From Clostridia bacterium (GTDB lineage: Bacteria > Bacillota > Clostridia > Lachnospirales > Lachnospiraceae), in the NCBI GenBank assembly GCA_910575625.1, contig CAJTFD010000014.1, forward strand, positions 1-64,000: DNA of 64,000 bases, read 5' to 3'. Below, in pieces: positions 9,442 through 16,664 of this stretch. Under the pieces are notes generated by a model that worked only from the letters and a program-made list of their open reading frames with translations, was not told the DNA's origin and did no database searches. Both the position numbers and the translations under genes were made by a program. Position 1 is the stretch's first letter. Each line of letters begins with the position of its first letter.

Positions 9442-10005
9442 CTAAATATCCAGCAGATCAGCAATATCACAAAAATCGATGAGCAGATCATCAAAGATAC
9501 AGACCTTGATCGTAGAATCAAAAGAATATTGGACATTCAGCATATTTCCCTCGAAATAGTTGACCGTCACCATTTTGCGCCGGGGGTCTACGATCCAATA
9601 TTCACGGACTCCAGCATTTTTATAGTAATAGAGTTTGCGGATGTAATCGTCTGCTGCATTGCTGGGCGAAACAATCTCAATGGTGAGGTCAGGGGCGCCA
9701 TTGCAGCGTTTTCCGTCTAACTTCTCCTTATCACACACGATCAAGATATCGGGTTGGACGATTGTGAGAGGCTTATCAGAGAGTTTCACGTCGAATGGAG
9801 CCGGGAATACTTGGCATCTTCCGTCCCCTTTCCGGAGATGATCATGGATAGAGACAAGCAATTCTGTGAGGACGGTCTGATGGAGTTGTGAAGGGCTGGC
9901 CATAAAATAGATCTGGCCATCAAATACTTCCGCCCGGATATCTTCTGGGAATGCCTCATATTCTTCCAGAGTGGTAAGAGTAGGCGATGGCAGCGATGCC
10001 GACAT
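9442..10005 (-). CDS. Uma2-family putative endonuclease (DUF820)
   Basis: A 187-residue protein with the Uma2/DUF820 layout: an N-terminal LTTLEEYEAFPED strand-helix, EVFDGQIYFMASPSQLHQ, then the PD-(D/E)XK-like core VQPDILIVCD followed by PDLTIEIVSPSNAADD and a YYYKNAGVREYWIVDP block. The acidic D-x(n)-E-x-V arrangement is the presumed metal site. Members are common, often multicopy, and their biological role is not established. An AAAGGAAG site lies upstream on the minus strand. It is transcribed away from the thioesterase gene and is not in an operon. Confidence 0.85.
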   Translation of the reverse strand: MSASLPSPTLTTLEEYEAFPEDIRAEVFDGQIYFMASPSQLHQTVLTELLVSIHDHLRKGDGRCQVFPAPFDVKLSDKPLTIVQPDILIVCDKEKLDGKRCNGAPDLTIEIVSPSNAADDYIRKLYYYKNAGVREYWIVDPRRKMVTVNYFEGNMLNVQYSFDSTIKVCIFDDLLIDFCDIADLLDI

Positions 10006-10159
10006 AGTAAAACTTCCTTTCTTTCATTTATCATAGTATAGCACATGACCTCAAAGCTTTCAATGATCGTGTAAAAATAAATGAAACTTATCCATTGTAC
10101 AAAAATCCTTTTTGCGTTAAAATCATTCAAGTAAGAAATAGCTAGATGGAGGCGGGCCA

Positions 10160-10579
10160 ATGGACATTTATGAGCATTTTGTACAATATTACGAGACAGA
10201 CCAGATGGGGATCGTGCATCATTCCAATTTCATACGGTGGATGGAAGAGGCGCGGGTATATTTTCTGGATTGGATGGGATTCGGCTACGACTGGATGGAG
10301 GCGGAGGGGATCATCTCCCCGGTGGTGGAGGTGTCTTGCCAGTACAAACAGATGGTACATTTCCACGAGTGTGTGCAGATCAAAGTGAAGATACGGACAT
10401 ACAACGGCGTTCGTCTGTGCCTGGACTATGAGATGATTGAAAAAGAGAGCCAGAAGCTCTGCGCGGCAGCCAGCAGCACCCACTGTTTTATAGATAAAAA
10501 GGGCAAGATCTTAATGCTGCAAAAAGCCTGTCCAGAACTGGATGAAAAGTTTAAGGTTGCATGCGTACAGGGATCCTGA
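10160..10579 (+). CDS. acyl-CoA thioesterase, hot-dog fold (YbgC/4HBT-like)
   Basis: A 139-residue single hot-dog domain. The N-terminal pattern QYYETDQMGIVHHSNFIRWMEEAR matches the active-site region of YbgC/4-hydroxybenzoyl-CoA thioesterases, with the Asp that activates water in ETDQMG. These enzymes hydrolyse short-chain or aromatic acyl-CoA thioesters in the cytoplasm. A GGAGG-containing site precedes the ATG. It stands alone, with no neighbouring fatty-acid or Tol genes to indicate its substrate. Confidence 0.85.
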   Translation: MDIYEHFVQYYETDQMGIVHHSNFIRWMEEARVYFLDWMGFGYDWMEAEGIISPVVEVSCQYKQMVHFHECVQIKVKIRTYNGVRLCLDYEMIEKESQKLCAAASSTHCFIDKKGKILMLQKACPELDEKFKVACVQGS

Positions 10580-10666
10580 TAAAAGCTCAGAGAGAGTGGT
10601 AGACTTTTCAGGTTGAAAGATGGTATGATGTACAATAAAAAATTTGAGAAAAAGAAAGGCGTTTGT

Positions 10667-10702
10667 ATGGATGTAAGAAAAGGAAAGTCTGAGGTGATAT
10701 GA
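10667..10702 (+). other. possible 11-codon leader ORF before the DUF1538 gene
   Basis: An ATG frame reading MDVRKGKSEVI ends at TGA two bases before the proposed CTG start of the next gene. The GAGGTG that would serve the next gene lies inside it. This arrangement would allow termination-reinitiation coupling. It is too short to assess by composition and is offered only as a possibility. Confidence 0.3.
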
Positions 10703-10703
10703 T

Positions 10704-12251
10704 CTGAATCAGAAATTAAAAGAGAAGATACAGGAATCCCTCGCGGCCGTCCTGCCCATAACGGGGATCGTGCTGCTTTTGAGTATCTTATTGGTCCCGC
10801 TGGAATTGGGGACGATGGTCATGTTCCTGACCGGCGCGGTCCTACTGGTCGTCGGGATGGGCTTTTTTCAGCTGGGCGCGGAGATGTCCATGACCCCGCT
10901 GGGCGAGGGAGTCGGGGTGCAGATCGCGAAAATCCGCTTTCTGGCAGTGATCCTGCTGATCGGGTTTGTCATGGGCGCGGTGATCACGATCTCGGAGCCG
11001 GACCTGCAGGTGCTGGCGGAGCAGGTCCCGTCCATCCCGAACCATGTCCTGGTCCTGACGGTGGCGGTGGGTGTGGGGTTCTTTCTAGCCGTGGCGATCC
11101 TGCGGATCCTGTTCCGGGTCGACCTGTCCACGATCTTGACCGTGCTGTATCTGGTTCTGATCATACTGTCGTTCTTTATCCCCGACGAATTTCTGGCGGT
11201 GGCCTTCGACTCGGGCGGTGTGACCACCGGGCCCATGACTGTGCCCTTCATCATGGCCATGGGTGTGGGCATGTCCTCGGTCAGGGGTGATAAGAATGCG
11301 TACAGCGACAGTTTCGGTCTGGTGGCGCTCTCCAGTATCGGCCCGATCCTGGCGGTATTGATATTAGGGAGTTTTTACGATACCAGTGAGACGGCGTATT
11401 CTCTGGCTTCAGTGGCCGATGTGGCTACGACCCGGGATGTGGTCTGGGAATTTTTGATCCGTCTGCCCCCGTATATCCGGGAGGTCTTCGTGTCGTTTAT
11501 CCCGGTGGCCCTGATGTTTGTGATCTTTCAGATGCTGACGCACCGCTATCAGCGGCGGCAGGTGAAGCGTGTCCTGGTGGGTTTCGTCTATACATATATC
11601 GGCCTTGTGCTGTTCATATGTGGGGTGAATGTGGGGTTTTCACCGGTGGGTTCTTCTCTGGGAAATGATATTGCCTCCGCGCCCTGGAGATGGCTGCTGG
11701 TGCCGATCGGGATGCTGATCGGATATTATATTGTAAAGGCTGAACCGGCCATACAGGTACTAAACCGTCAGGTGGAGGGCGTGACCAACGATGCGGTCTC
11801 GGCGAAATCCATGAACCGTTGCCTTTCCATCGGTGTGTCCGTCAGCGTGGGCCTGGCCATGCTGCGCATACTGACCGGGCTTCCCATATATTGGATCATC
11901 GTTCCAGGTTACATCATCGCCCTGGTCTTATCCCGGCTGGTACCCCGGATGTTCGTGGGTATCGCTTTCGACTCCGGCGGCGTGGCCAGCGGGCCGATGA
12001 CGACCACATTTTTGCTGCCTTTGAGTATAGGGGCCTGTGAGGCTTTAGGCGGCAGTATCATGGAGGACGCGTTCGGCGTGGTGGCTCTGGTGGCCCTGAC
12101 TCCGCTGATCGCGGTCCAGATCATGGGTATATATTATCAATACAGATTAGATAAGATGGAAAAAACAGCAGAACAGGAGATCATCTCCCCGGATGCCGAC
12201 GACGATATACTTGATTTTGAGGAGGGTTACGAAGATGACGGCCAATTGTAA
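10704..12251 (+). CDS. DUF1538 integral membrane protein (putative transporter)
   Basis: The product is about 515 residues with some 12 hydrophobic segments in two similar halves. Each half carries the same signature, FDSGGVTTGPMT near residue 168 and FDSGGVASGPMT near 421, showing internal duplication with an inverted-repeat transporter look. I start it at CTG 10704: this codon follows GAGGTG by seven bases and gives the expected polar helix (NQKLKEKIQESLAAVLPITG) before the first membrane segment. An internal GTG at 10770 would begin inside that segment, and there is no in-frame ATG between. The next gene overlaps its 3' end and encodes PII-like domains. The transported ion is unknown. Confidence 0.8.
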   Translation: MNQKLKEKIQESLAAVLPITGIVLLLSILLVPLELGTMVMFLTGAVLLVVGMGFFQLGAEMSMTPLGEGVGVQIAKIRFLAVILLIGFVMGAVITISEPDLQVLAEQVPSIPNHVLVLTVAVGVGFFLAVAILRILFRVDLSTILTVLYLVLIILSFFIPDEFLAVAFDSGGVTTGPMTVPFIMAMGVGMSSVRGDKNAYSDSFGLVALSSIGPILAVLILGSFYDTSETAYSLASVADVATTRDVVWEFLIRLPPYIREVFVSFIPVALMFVIFQMLTHRYQRRQVKRVLVGFVYTYIGLVLFICGVNVGFSPVGSSLGNDIASAPWRWLLVPIGMLIGYYIVKAEPAIQVLNRQVEGVTNDAVSAKSMNRCLSIGVSVSVGLAMLRILTGLPIYWIIVPGYIIALVLSRLVPRMFVGIAFDSGGVASGPMTTTFLLPLSIGACEALGGSIMEDAFGVVALVALTPLIAVQIMGIYYQYRLDKMEKTAEQEIISPDADDDILDFEEGYEDDGQL

Positions 12252-12936
12252 AAATTCGGCTTTTCGGATGTTATTTCTCATTGCCACACCCAAATTAGTG
12301 AACAAAGGGATCGATCTGTTCAAAAAAGGCAATATACCTGTACAGTACGTTTTTCACGCCCAGGGCACAGCCACCAGTGAGATCATGGATACTCTGGGTC
12401 TTTGCGGGGAAGAAAAGAACATATTGATCAGCATGATGCCGAAGCCTTTCGCGGACGCTATGCTGGTAAAACTGCAAAAAAAACTCCACCTGGGCATGCC
12501 TGGCAGCGGCATCGCATTTACCATCGCAATGTCCGGCGGCAGCAAGCGGGTCGTCCGCATGGTGGAGGCGCTGCAGGCGGAGGAATCTCAAACATTTTTA
12601 GGAAGGTATGAGTCTGAAATGATAGAGAATGAGTATGGTTTGATCGTGGTGATCGTAGATCGGGGGTTCAGTGAGGAAGTGATGGATGCGGCCAGGCCCA
12701 TGGGCGCGTCCGGCGGCACCGTGTTCCACAGCCGGCGGGTCGGGAATGAAGAGGCGATGAAGTTCTGGGGGATCCGGGTGCAGCAGGAGCGGGAGGTGGT
12801 CCTGATCCTGGCGAAAAAGGAAGACAAACGGCCGATCATGCAGGCCATCTTTGAGCAGTGCGGTATGACAAGCGAGGCCCACGGGACGGTCCTGTCGCTG
12901 CCTGTGGACGGGATCATCGGTCTGGACCAGGAATAG
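12235..12936 (+). CDS. tandem PII-like signalling protein
   Basis: I chose the ATG after GAGGAGGG, inside the last codons of the DUF1538 gene. The 233-residue product contains two consecutive PII-like ferredoxin-fold domains, about residues 10-110 (FLIATPKLVNKGIDLFKKGN ... SGIAFTIAMSG) and 118-230 (GLIVVIVDRGFSEEVMDAARPMGASGGT ... VVLILAKKEDKRPIMQAIFE). PII-type proteins sense nucleotides or small effectors and often bind a membrane transporter encoded next to them. The overlap with DUF1538 strongly suggests it regulates that protein. The classical T-loop uridylylation Tyr is not evident, so it is a divergent PII relative rather than GlnB. Confidence 0.75.
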   Translation: MTANCKNSAFRMLFLIATPKLVNKGIDLFKKGNIPVQYVFHAQGTATSEIMDTLGLCGEEKNILISMMPKPFADAMLVKLQKKLHLGMPGSGIAFTIAMSGGSKRVVRMVEALQAEESQTFLGRYESEMIENEYGLIVVIVDRGFSEEVMDAARPMGASGGTVFHSRRVGNEEAMKFWGIRVQQEREVVLILAKKEDKRPIMQAIFEQCGMTSEAHGTVLSLPVDGIIGLDQE

Positions 12937-12991
12937 GTCAAAGTCCAACAGATACAGTTGATAAGATCATCTTTTGACATGTCCTACCTAT

Positions 12992-13032
12992 ACATTCCTG
13001 CCGCAGGCATTTTTGACCTGCGGCAGGAATGT
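12992..13032. repeat. perfect 16-bp inverted repeat (hairpin)
   Basis: Arms ACATTCCTGCCGCAGG and its exact complement are separated by nine bases. No T-run follows on the plus strand. It could be a transcript end for the PII gene processed without a U tract, or a binding site. Confidence 0.6.
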
Positions 13033-13052
13033 GGCACAATATCACTCCGGCA

Positions 13053-13072
13053 GTTAAATATCGATATTTAAC
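13053..13072. promoter_or_regulatory. perfect 20-bp palindrome upstream of the tRNA-Thr promoter
   Basis: GTTAAATATCGATATTTAAC is a perfect palindrome lying 40 bases upstream of the -35 box of the tRNA-Thr promoter. It looks like an operator for a dimeric regulator, but the protein is unknown. Confidence 0.45.
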
Positions 13073-13111
13073 GACCAGAGTAAGATATGGCAAAAATATT
13101 CCTAAAAATGC

Positions 13112-13140
13112 TTGACGATCGGATTTAAATCTGCTACTAT
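13112..13140 (+). promoter_or_regulatory. sigma-A-type promoter for tRNA-Thr
   Basis: TTGACG and TACTAT are separated by 17 bases and end about 50 bases before the tRNA. This matches the housekeeping consensus well. Confidence 0.7.
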
Positions 13141-13191
13141 ACATAAGCGGATAGGAGAACAGCAACAGATATTGTTATTTGTCTTCATCCT

Positions 13192-13264
13192 GCTGTCTTG
13201 GCGCAGTCGGTAGCGCGTCGCCTTGGTAAGGCGGAGGTCGGGGGTTCAAGTCCCCTAGACAGCT
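13192..13264 (+). tRNA. tRNA-Thr (GGU anticodon)
   Basis: The cloverleaf is complete: acceptor GCTGTCT pairs with AGACAGC, D stem GCGC/GCGC, anticodon stem TCGCC/GGCGG with loop TTGGTAA (anticodon GGT), and T stem around TTCAAGT. CCA is not encoded. The start of the following acyltransferase gene lies about 100 bases downstream. Confidence 0.95.
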
Positions 13265-13362
13265 TTGTTATTTTTATAAAGAGGACGGAAAGAAGGGCTT
13301 TTCGGGGCATAGGGCTCCGGAAGGCTTTTTTTCTGCCCTTGCCGACAAAGAGGAGGGACGCC

Positions 13363-14448
13363 GTGGGATCGGGAGGATCTGGATTTACGAAGGAAGATTC
13401 GATGTGCCTAAAAGGCATCGCCATCTGGCTGATGATGTTCCACCACTGTTTTATGAGTGAGGAGCGGTTTGAGGGCTATGCCGTTGATTTCGCGCCCTTT
13501 TCCCAGCAGTTTGTGGTGGATGTGTGCGGGTATTTTAAGATATGTGTGCCGATCTTCGTGTTCATCACGGGCTATGGTCTGTACATGTCGGCAAAGGGAA
13601 GGTGCACAGATGCTCAATCCACAGAGCGGTGGATCGGGGCGCGGTCGGTCAAGACCTTGAGCGGCTTTTGGGCAGTCTATGTGCTGGTCTTTGCGACAAC
13701 GCAGGTCTTTGCGGGATATCCGTCCGGGATCTATCTTGAAAAAGGACGGATCTGCGGGGGCGTCTATATGCTCCTGGATTTCCTGGGCCTGGCGCAGCTG
13801 TCCGGCACGCCCACCCTGGTGGCCACCTGGTGGTATATGAGCGCGGCGGTGGTCTATATCATCCTGGTGCCGGTGTTTGTCAAGTGGACGGGAAAGCTGG
13901 GGTATGCGACGCTGTTTTGTTCAATCGTCGTCCTGCCCAGGTGTGTGGGTGAGGGATATCCCGGCGGGATCAACCTGTTTACTTTCCTGCCCGCGCTGGC
14001 GTTGGGGATGCTGTTCGCGCAGTACGGCATCTTCGAGAAGCTGGACCGGCTGAAGGGTGAGTGGATCCAGTTTATCGTATATCATGTGCTGCTGGTCGCC
14101 AGCGTGGCCGTATGGATCAAGATCCCGATGCATCAGCTGTGGGAATATCATGTGGGGCCTGCCACGCTCATCGGGATCTGTTACTGCAGGAAGTACGTGA
14201 TGCGGATACCGGTCATACGGGAAGGGCTCATCTTCTGCGGGAGACATTCGATGGATATCTTTTTGATCCATTCTTTTATACGGACGATATTTTTTGAGGA
14301 GTTCATCTACGGCTTTGGGCATTTTGTTCTGATCGTGTTGGTATTGTTCGCGGTATCGCTGGGGCTCTCCATTGTGATCGGCGCGCTCAAGCGGTGGAGC
14401 GGTTATGATAAGTATGTGGATGTTTTATGTAAAAAGATCATGGGATGA
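13363..14448 (+). CDS. acyltransferase-3 family membrane protein
   Basis: I chose GTG 13363 because AGGAGGG ends six bases upstream; ATG 13402 is the alternative, and upstream codons in this frame run into the tRNA. The 361-residue product has about ten hydrophobic segments. The N-terminal LKGIAIWLMMFHHCF carries the His typical of the acyltransferase-3 (OafA-like) active site, and the C-terminal HSMDIFLIHSFIRTIFF block is also typical. Such proteins O-acylate carbohydrates at the membrane surface. Unlike the decayed relative near 6 kb this copy is intact, and it is GC-rich like its surroundings. The substrate is unknown. Confidence 0.8.
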   Translation: MGSGGSGFTKEDSMCLKGIAIWLMMFHHCFMSEERFEGYAVDFAPFSQQFVVDVCGYFKICVPIFVFITGYGLYMSAKGRCTDAQSTERWIGARSVKTLSGFWAVYVLVFATTQVFAGYPSGIYLEKGRICGGVYMLLDFLGLAQLSGTPTLVATWWYMSAAVVYIILVPVFVKWTGKLGYATLFCSIVVLPRCVGEGYPGGINLFTFLPALALGMLFAQYGIFEKLDRLKGEWIQFIVYHVLLVASVAVWIKIPMHQLWEYHVGPATLIGICYCRKYVMRIPVIREGLIFCGRHSMDIFLIHSFIRTIFFEEFIYGFGHFVLIVLVLFAVSLGLSIVIGALKRWSGYDKYVDVLCKKIMG

Positions 14449-14463
14449 AGGGGGAGATGTGAA

Positions 14464-14976
14464 ATGAAGATCAGGACAATGCTGGGAGATATCACCAAGA
14501 TACAATGTGACGCGATCGTAAATGCGGCCAACACTTCTTTGCTGGGAGGCGGCGGTGTGGACGGCGCGATCCACAGGGCGGCGGGGCCAAAGCTGCTGGA
14601 GGAGTGCCGGACGTTAAATGGCTGTCAGACCGGCCAGGCGAAGATCACGAAGGGGTACAGGCTTCCGGCCGCGTATGTGATCCACACGCCGGGGCCCATC
14701 TGGCGGGGCGGAGAGAACGGGGAAGAGGAACTGTTGGCGGACAGCTACCAAAACTGCTTAAAGCTGGCCGAGGCGCATGGCTGTCGGACGGTGGCGTTCC
14801 CTTCGATCAGCACCGGGGTCTATCGTTTCCCGTTGGAAAGAGCGGCCCGGATCGCGGTAGGGACGATCCGGGCGTTCGCCAGCCGGGCCTCCTCCGTGGA
14901 CGAGGTCATACTGGTGGCCTTCGATCCGCAGACAAAGGGCTGTTACGACCGGGCTCTGGAGGAGGCCCGGTCCTGA
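14464..14976 (+). CDS. macro-domain ADP-ribose hydrolase (YmdB-like)
   Basis: A 170-residue single macro domain. GDITKIQCDAIVNAANTSLLGGGGVDGAIHRAAG is the ADP-ribose-binding core, with the conserved Asn-Ala-Ala-Asn and the Gly-rich loop followed by VDGAIH; FPSISTGVYRFP is the second conserved loop. Members remove O-acetyl groups from O-acetyl-ADP-ribose or reverse ADP-ribosylation. A GGGAGA site precedes the ATG, 16 bases after the acyltransferase stop, so the two may be cotranscribed. Confidence 0.92.
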   Translation: MKIRTMLGDITKIQCDAIVNAANTSLLGGGGVDGAIHRAAGPKLLEECRTLNGCQTGQAKITKGYRLPAAYVIHTPGPIWRGGENGEEELLADSYQNCLKLAEAHGCRTVAFPSISTGVYRFPLERAARIAVGTIRAFASRASSVDEVILVAFDPQTKGCYDRALEEARS

Positions 14977-14978
14977 TC

Positions 14979-15154
14979 TTTAAAACACGCTCTGGAGTGT
15001 GTTTTAAAACCTATTCACGCCACCTGCAAGCCCCACTTTGCGGAAGATCTGGCCCGCTGGTCAGCGTAGCCCGCTGCGCCTTCCTCATTTGGGCCAGATC
15101 TTCCACAAATTGTGACTTACAGTTGACATAAAGCGGTTTTAAGACACACTCTAG
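14979..15154. repeat. palindromic interspersed element, copy 1 (between macro-domain gene and sigH)
   Basis: The outer ends are CTGGAGTGTGTTTTAAAACC at 14992-15011 and, inverted, GGTTTTAAGACACACTCTAG at its right edge, two mismatches apart. The inner arms GGAAGATCTGGCCC (15042-15055) and its exact complement (15091-15104) flank a 35-base loop. A further small palindrome, AAAACACGCTC/GAGTGTGTTTT, lies at the left end. The right-hand CTAG contains the stop codon of the convergent sigma-factor gene. The structure is like a MITE or REP element without coding capacity. Confidence 0.75.
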
Positions 15155-15756
15155 TGGGAGAAAGTCTCGGAGAGGGTGCGGCGGACTTTCTTGCGTATCC
15201 GCTGGAGGGCATTGTCGATGGACTTGGGGCTTTTTTCAAATTCCTCCGCGATCTGCAGGTAATCGTGCCCCCGCATGTAGCTTTCCAGCACATGGTTCTC
15301 GAAAGGGCTTAAGCACTGGTGGATGCGCTGTTCCAGGTCACTGGCCGTCTCCCGGTCGATGATGATGGACTCGGGGCTGCTGATCACCAGATTGCTGAAC
15401 ATGTGCTCCTCCACAGTCTCCTCGCTGAGGGAGACATAGGAGTTCAGGGGCTGGTGTTTCCGGCGGTTGGAGCCTTGGATCGCGCTGTACATCTGGCGTT
15501 CCATGCACAGCAGGGCGAAGGTGCGAAAAGAGGTGTCCCGGTCCGGGCGGTAATCCTGGATGGCCTTGAACAGGCCCAGCATCCCCTCTTGGATCAGGTC
15601 GTCGGTCTCCCCGCCGATCAGGTACATGGCACGGGCTTTCTTGCGGACGATGCCCTTGTATTTTTCTAGCAGATGGTCGGAGATGCCTGTCTCCCCGCCG
15701 CGCAGACGCTGGATCAGGGCCTCGTCGGTGTATTTTTCATAATCGTCTTTTATCAT
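15151..15756 (-). CDS. sigH: RNA polymerase sigma factor, SigH type
   Basis: A 201-residue sigma-70 family protein starting at MIKDDYEKYTDEAL; a GAGG site lies about eight bases upstream, and longer in-frame starts would be non-conserved. Region 2 is seen in IVRKKARAMYLIGGETDDLIQEG and MLGLFKAIQDYRPDRDTSF plus RTFALLCMERQ. Region 4 is the C-terminal LSPFENHVLESYMRGHDYLQIAEEF helix-turn-helix. The size and region 2 sequence fit SigH (Spo0H), which drives early sporulation and stationary-phase genes. It is monocistronic here. Its TAG stop lies within the terminus of the palindromic element downstream. Confidence 0.85.
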   Translation of the reverse strand: MIKDDYEKYTDEALIQRLRGGETGISDHLLEKYKGIVRKKARAMYLIGGETDDLIQEGMLGLFKAIQDYRPDRDTSFRTFALLCMERQMYSAIQGSNRRKHQPLNSYVSLSEETVEEHMFSNLVISSPESIIIDRETASDLEQRIHQCLSPFENHVLESYMRGHDYLQIAEEFEKSPKSIDNALQRIRKKVRRTLSETFSH

Positions 15757-16005
15757 GGGGTGTGCCTCGTTTCTGTAAAGACATGTCGATCTTATCATAT
15801 TATACCCGCAAGCCAGATGATCTGCCGGTTGGTTTCCGGTATTTTCAGGGAAGAGCAGATCGTCTGGCAGATAAGTATGCTCGTGAGTATAAGTATACAT
15901 GAAGAGACGGGGATCATTCAAGAGGTAATAAAGAAACAATATTTTATTGGTATTTCCAGGCGGATCATGGTACAATGTAGGACAAAACGGGCGGGAGGAT
16001 GTTTG

Positions 16006-16647
16006 ATGGAGAGATTGAGATGGACATTGGCTTTTTGCATAGTGGTCCTGTTCCTGTCGTTCACATCTGTGCCCTGCCAGGCACAGGGTCAGGTCCTGCC
16101 AGGGAAGGTCAGTCTGCGCAGCCAGAAGAGCTACGCCACCTCCGGGTCGATGAAGATCTTCTGGAACAGAGTGGAAGGTGCACAGGGCTATGAGTTCCGT
16201 GTCACGGATTTAAACGGAAAGGTCGTGGGACGGCGGAAGGTGGAGGGCAAGGTCAGCGCCACGCTCACAGACCTTGCGCCCGGGCAGTTTTACCGCCTGC
16301 GCATGCGGGGGTATGTCCGCGTCGATGGGAAGATCCAGTACGGGGCGGCTTCCTATACGTATATCGCCCAGCAGCCCCGGGTAAGATTTAAGTGGGCCAG
16401 CCGCAGCGCGGTCAAGGTCTCCTGGACGGGGGTGGCCGGAGCAGCGGATTATTCGATCTATATCTCGGATAACCCGTCCCGGGGGTTTGAACGGGTGAAA
16501 AAGGTAAAGGATGCCCAGACGGTGCTCGTGGGCCTGAACAGGAACTGGAAATATTATGTGTATGTGGTGGCCCAGATGCGAAAGGGAAAGCGCGTATACA
16601 GCACACCCAGGACAAATCAGTATACATTTCGGCTTCAAGTAGGATAA
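16006..16647 (+). CDS. secreted fibronectin type III-like domain protein
   Basis: The start ATG follows GGGAGG. The 213-residue product opens with a signal peptide (MERLRWTLAFCIVVLFLSF, cleavage likely after PCQAQ). Two beta-sandwich repeats of FN3 type follow, each with the W-x(n)-Y-x-V/I pattern: IFWNRVEGAQGYEFRV about residues 49-64 and VSWTGVAGAADYSIYI in the second. No enzymatic domain or anchor is visible. It ends 17 bases before glnS and may be cotranscribed with it, though no functional link is obvious. Such proteins often act in cell-surface adhesion or as accessory modules. Confidence 0.7.
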   Translation: MERLRWTLAFCIVVLFLSFTSVPCQAQGQVLPGKVSLRSQKSYATSGSMKIFWNRVEGAQGYEFRVTDLNGKVVGRRKVEGKVSATLTDLAPGQFYRLRMRGYVRVDGKIQYGAASYTYIAQQPRVRFKWASRSAVKVSWTGVAGAADYSIYISDNPSRGFERVKKVKDAQTVLVGLNRNWKYYVYVVAQMRKGKRVYSTPRTNQYTFRLQVG

Positions 16648-16664
16648 GGAGGAGAGAGTGATCC

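Noticed and set aside
13198..13362. N-terminal extension of the acyltransferase frame back through tRNA-Thr
   Set aside because: A good ribosome site and GTG at 13363 explain the start, and the extension reads through a tRNA.
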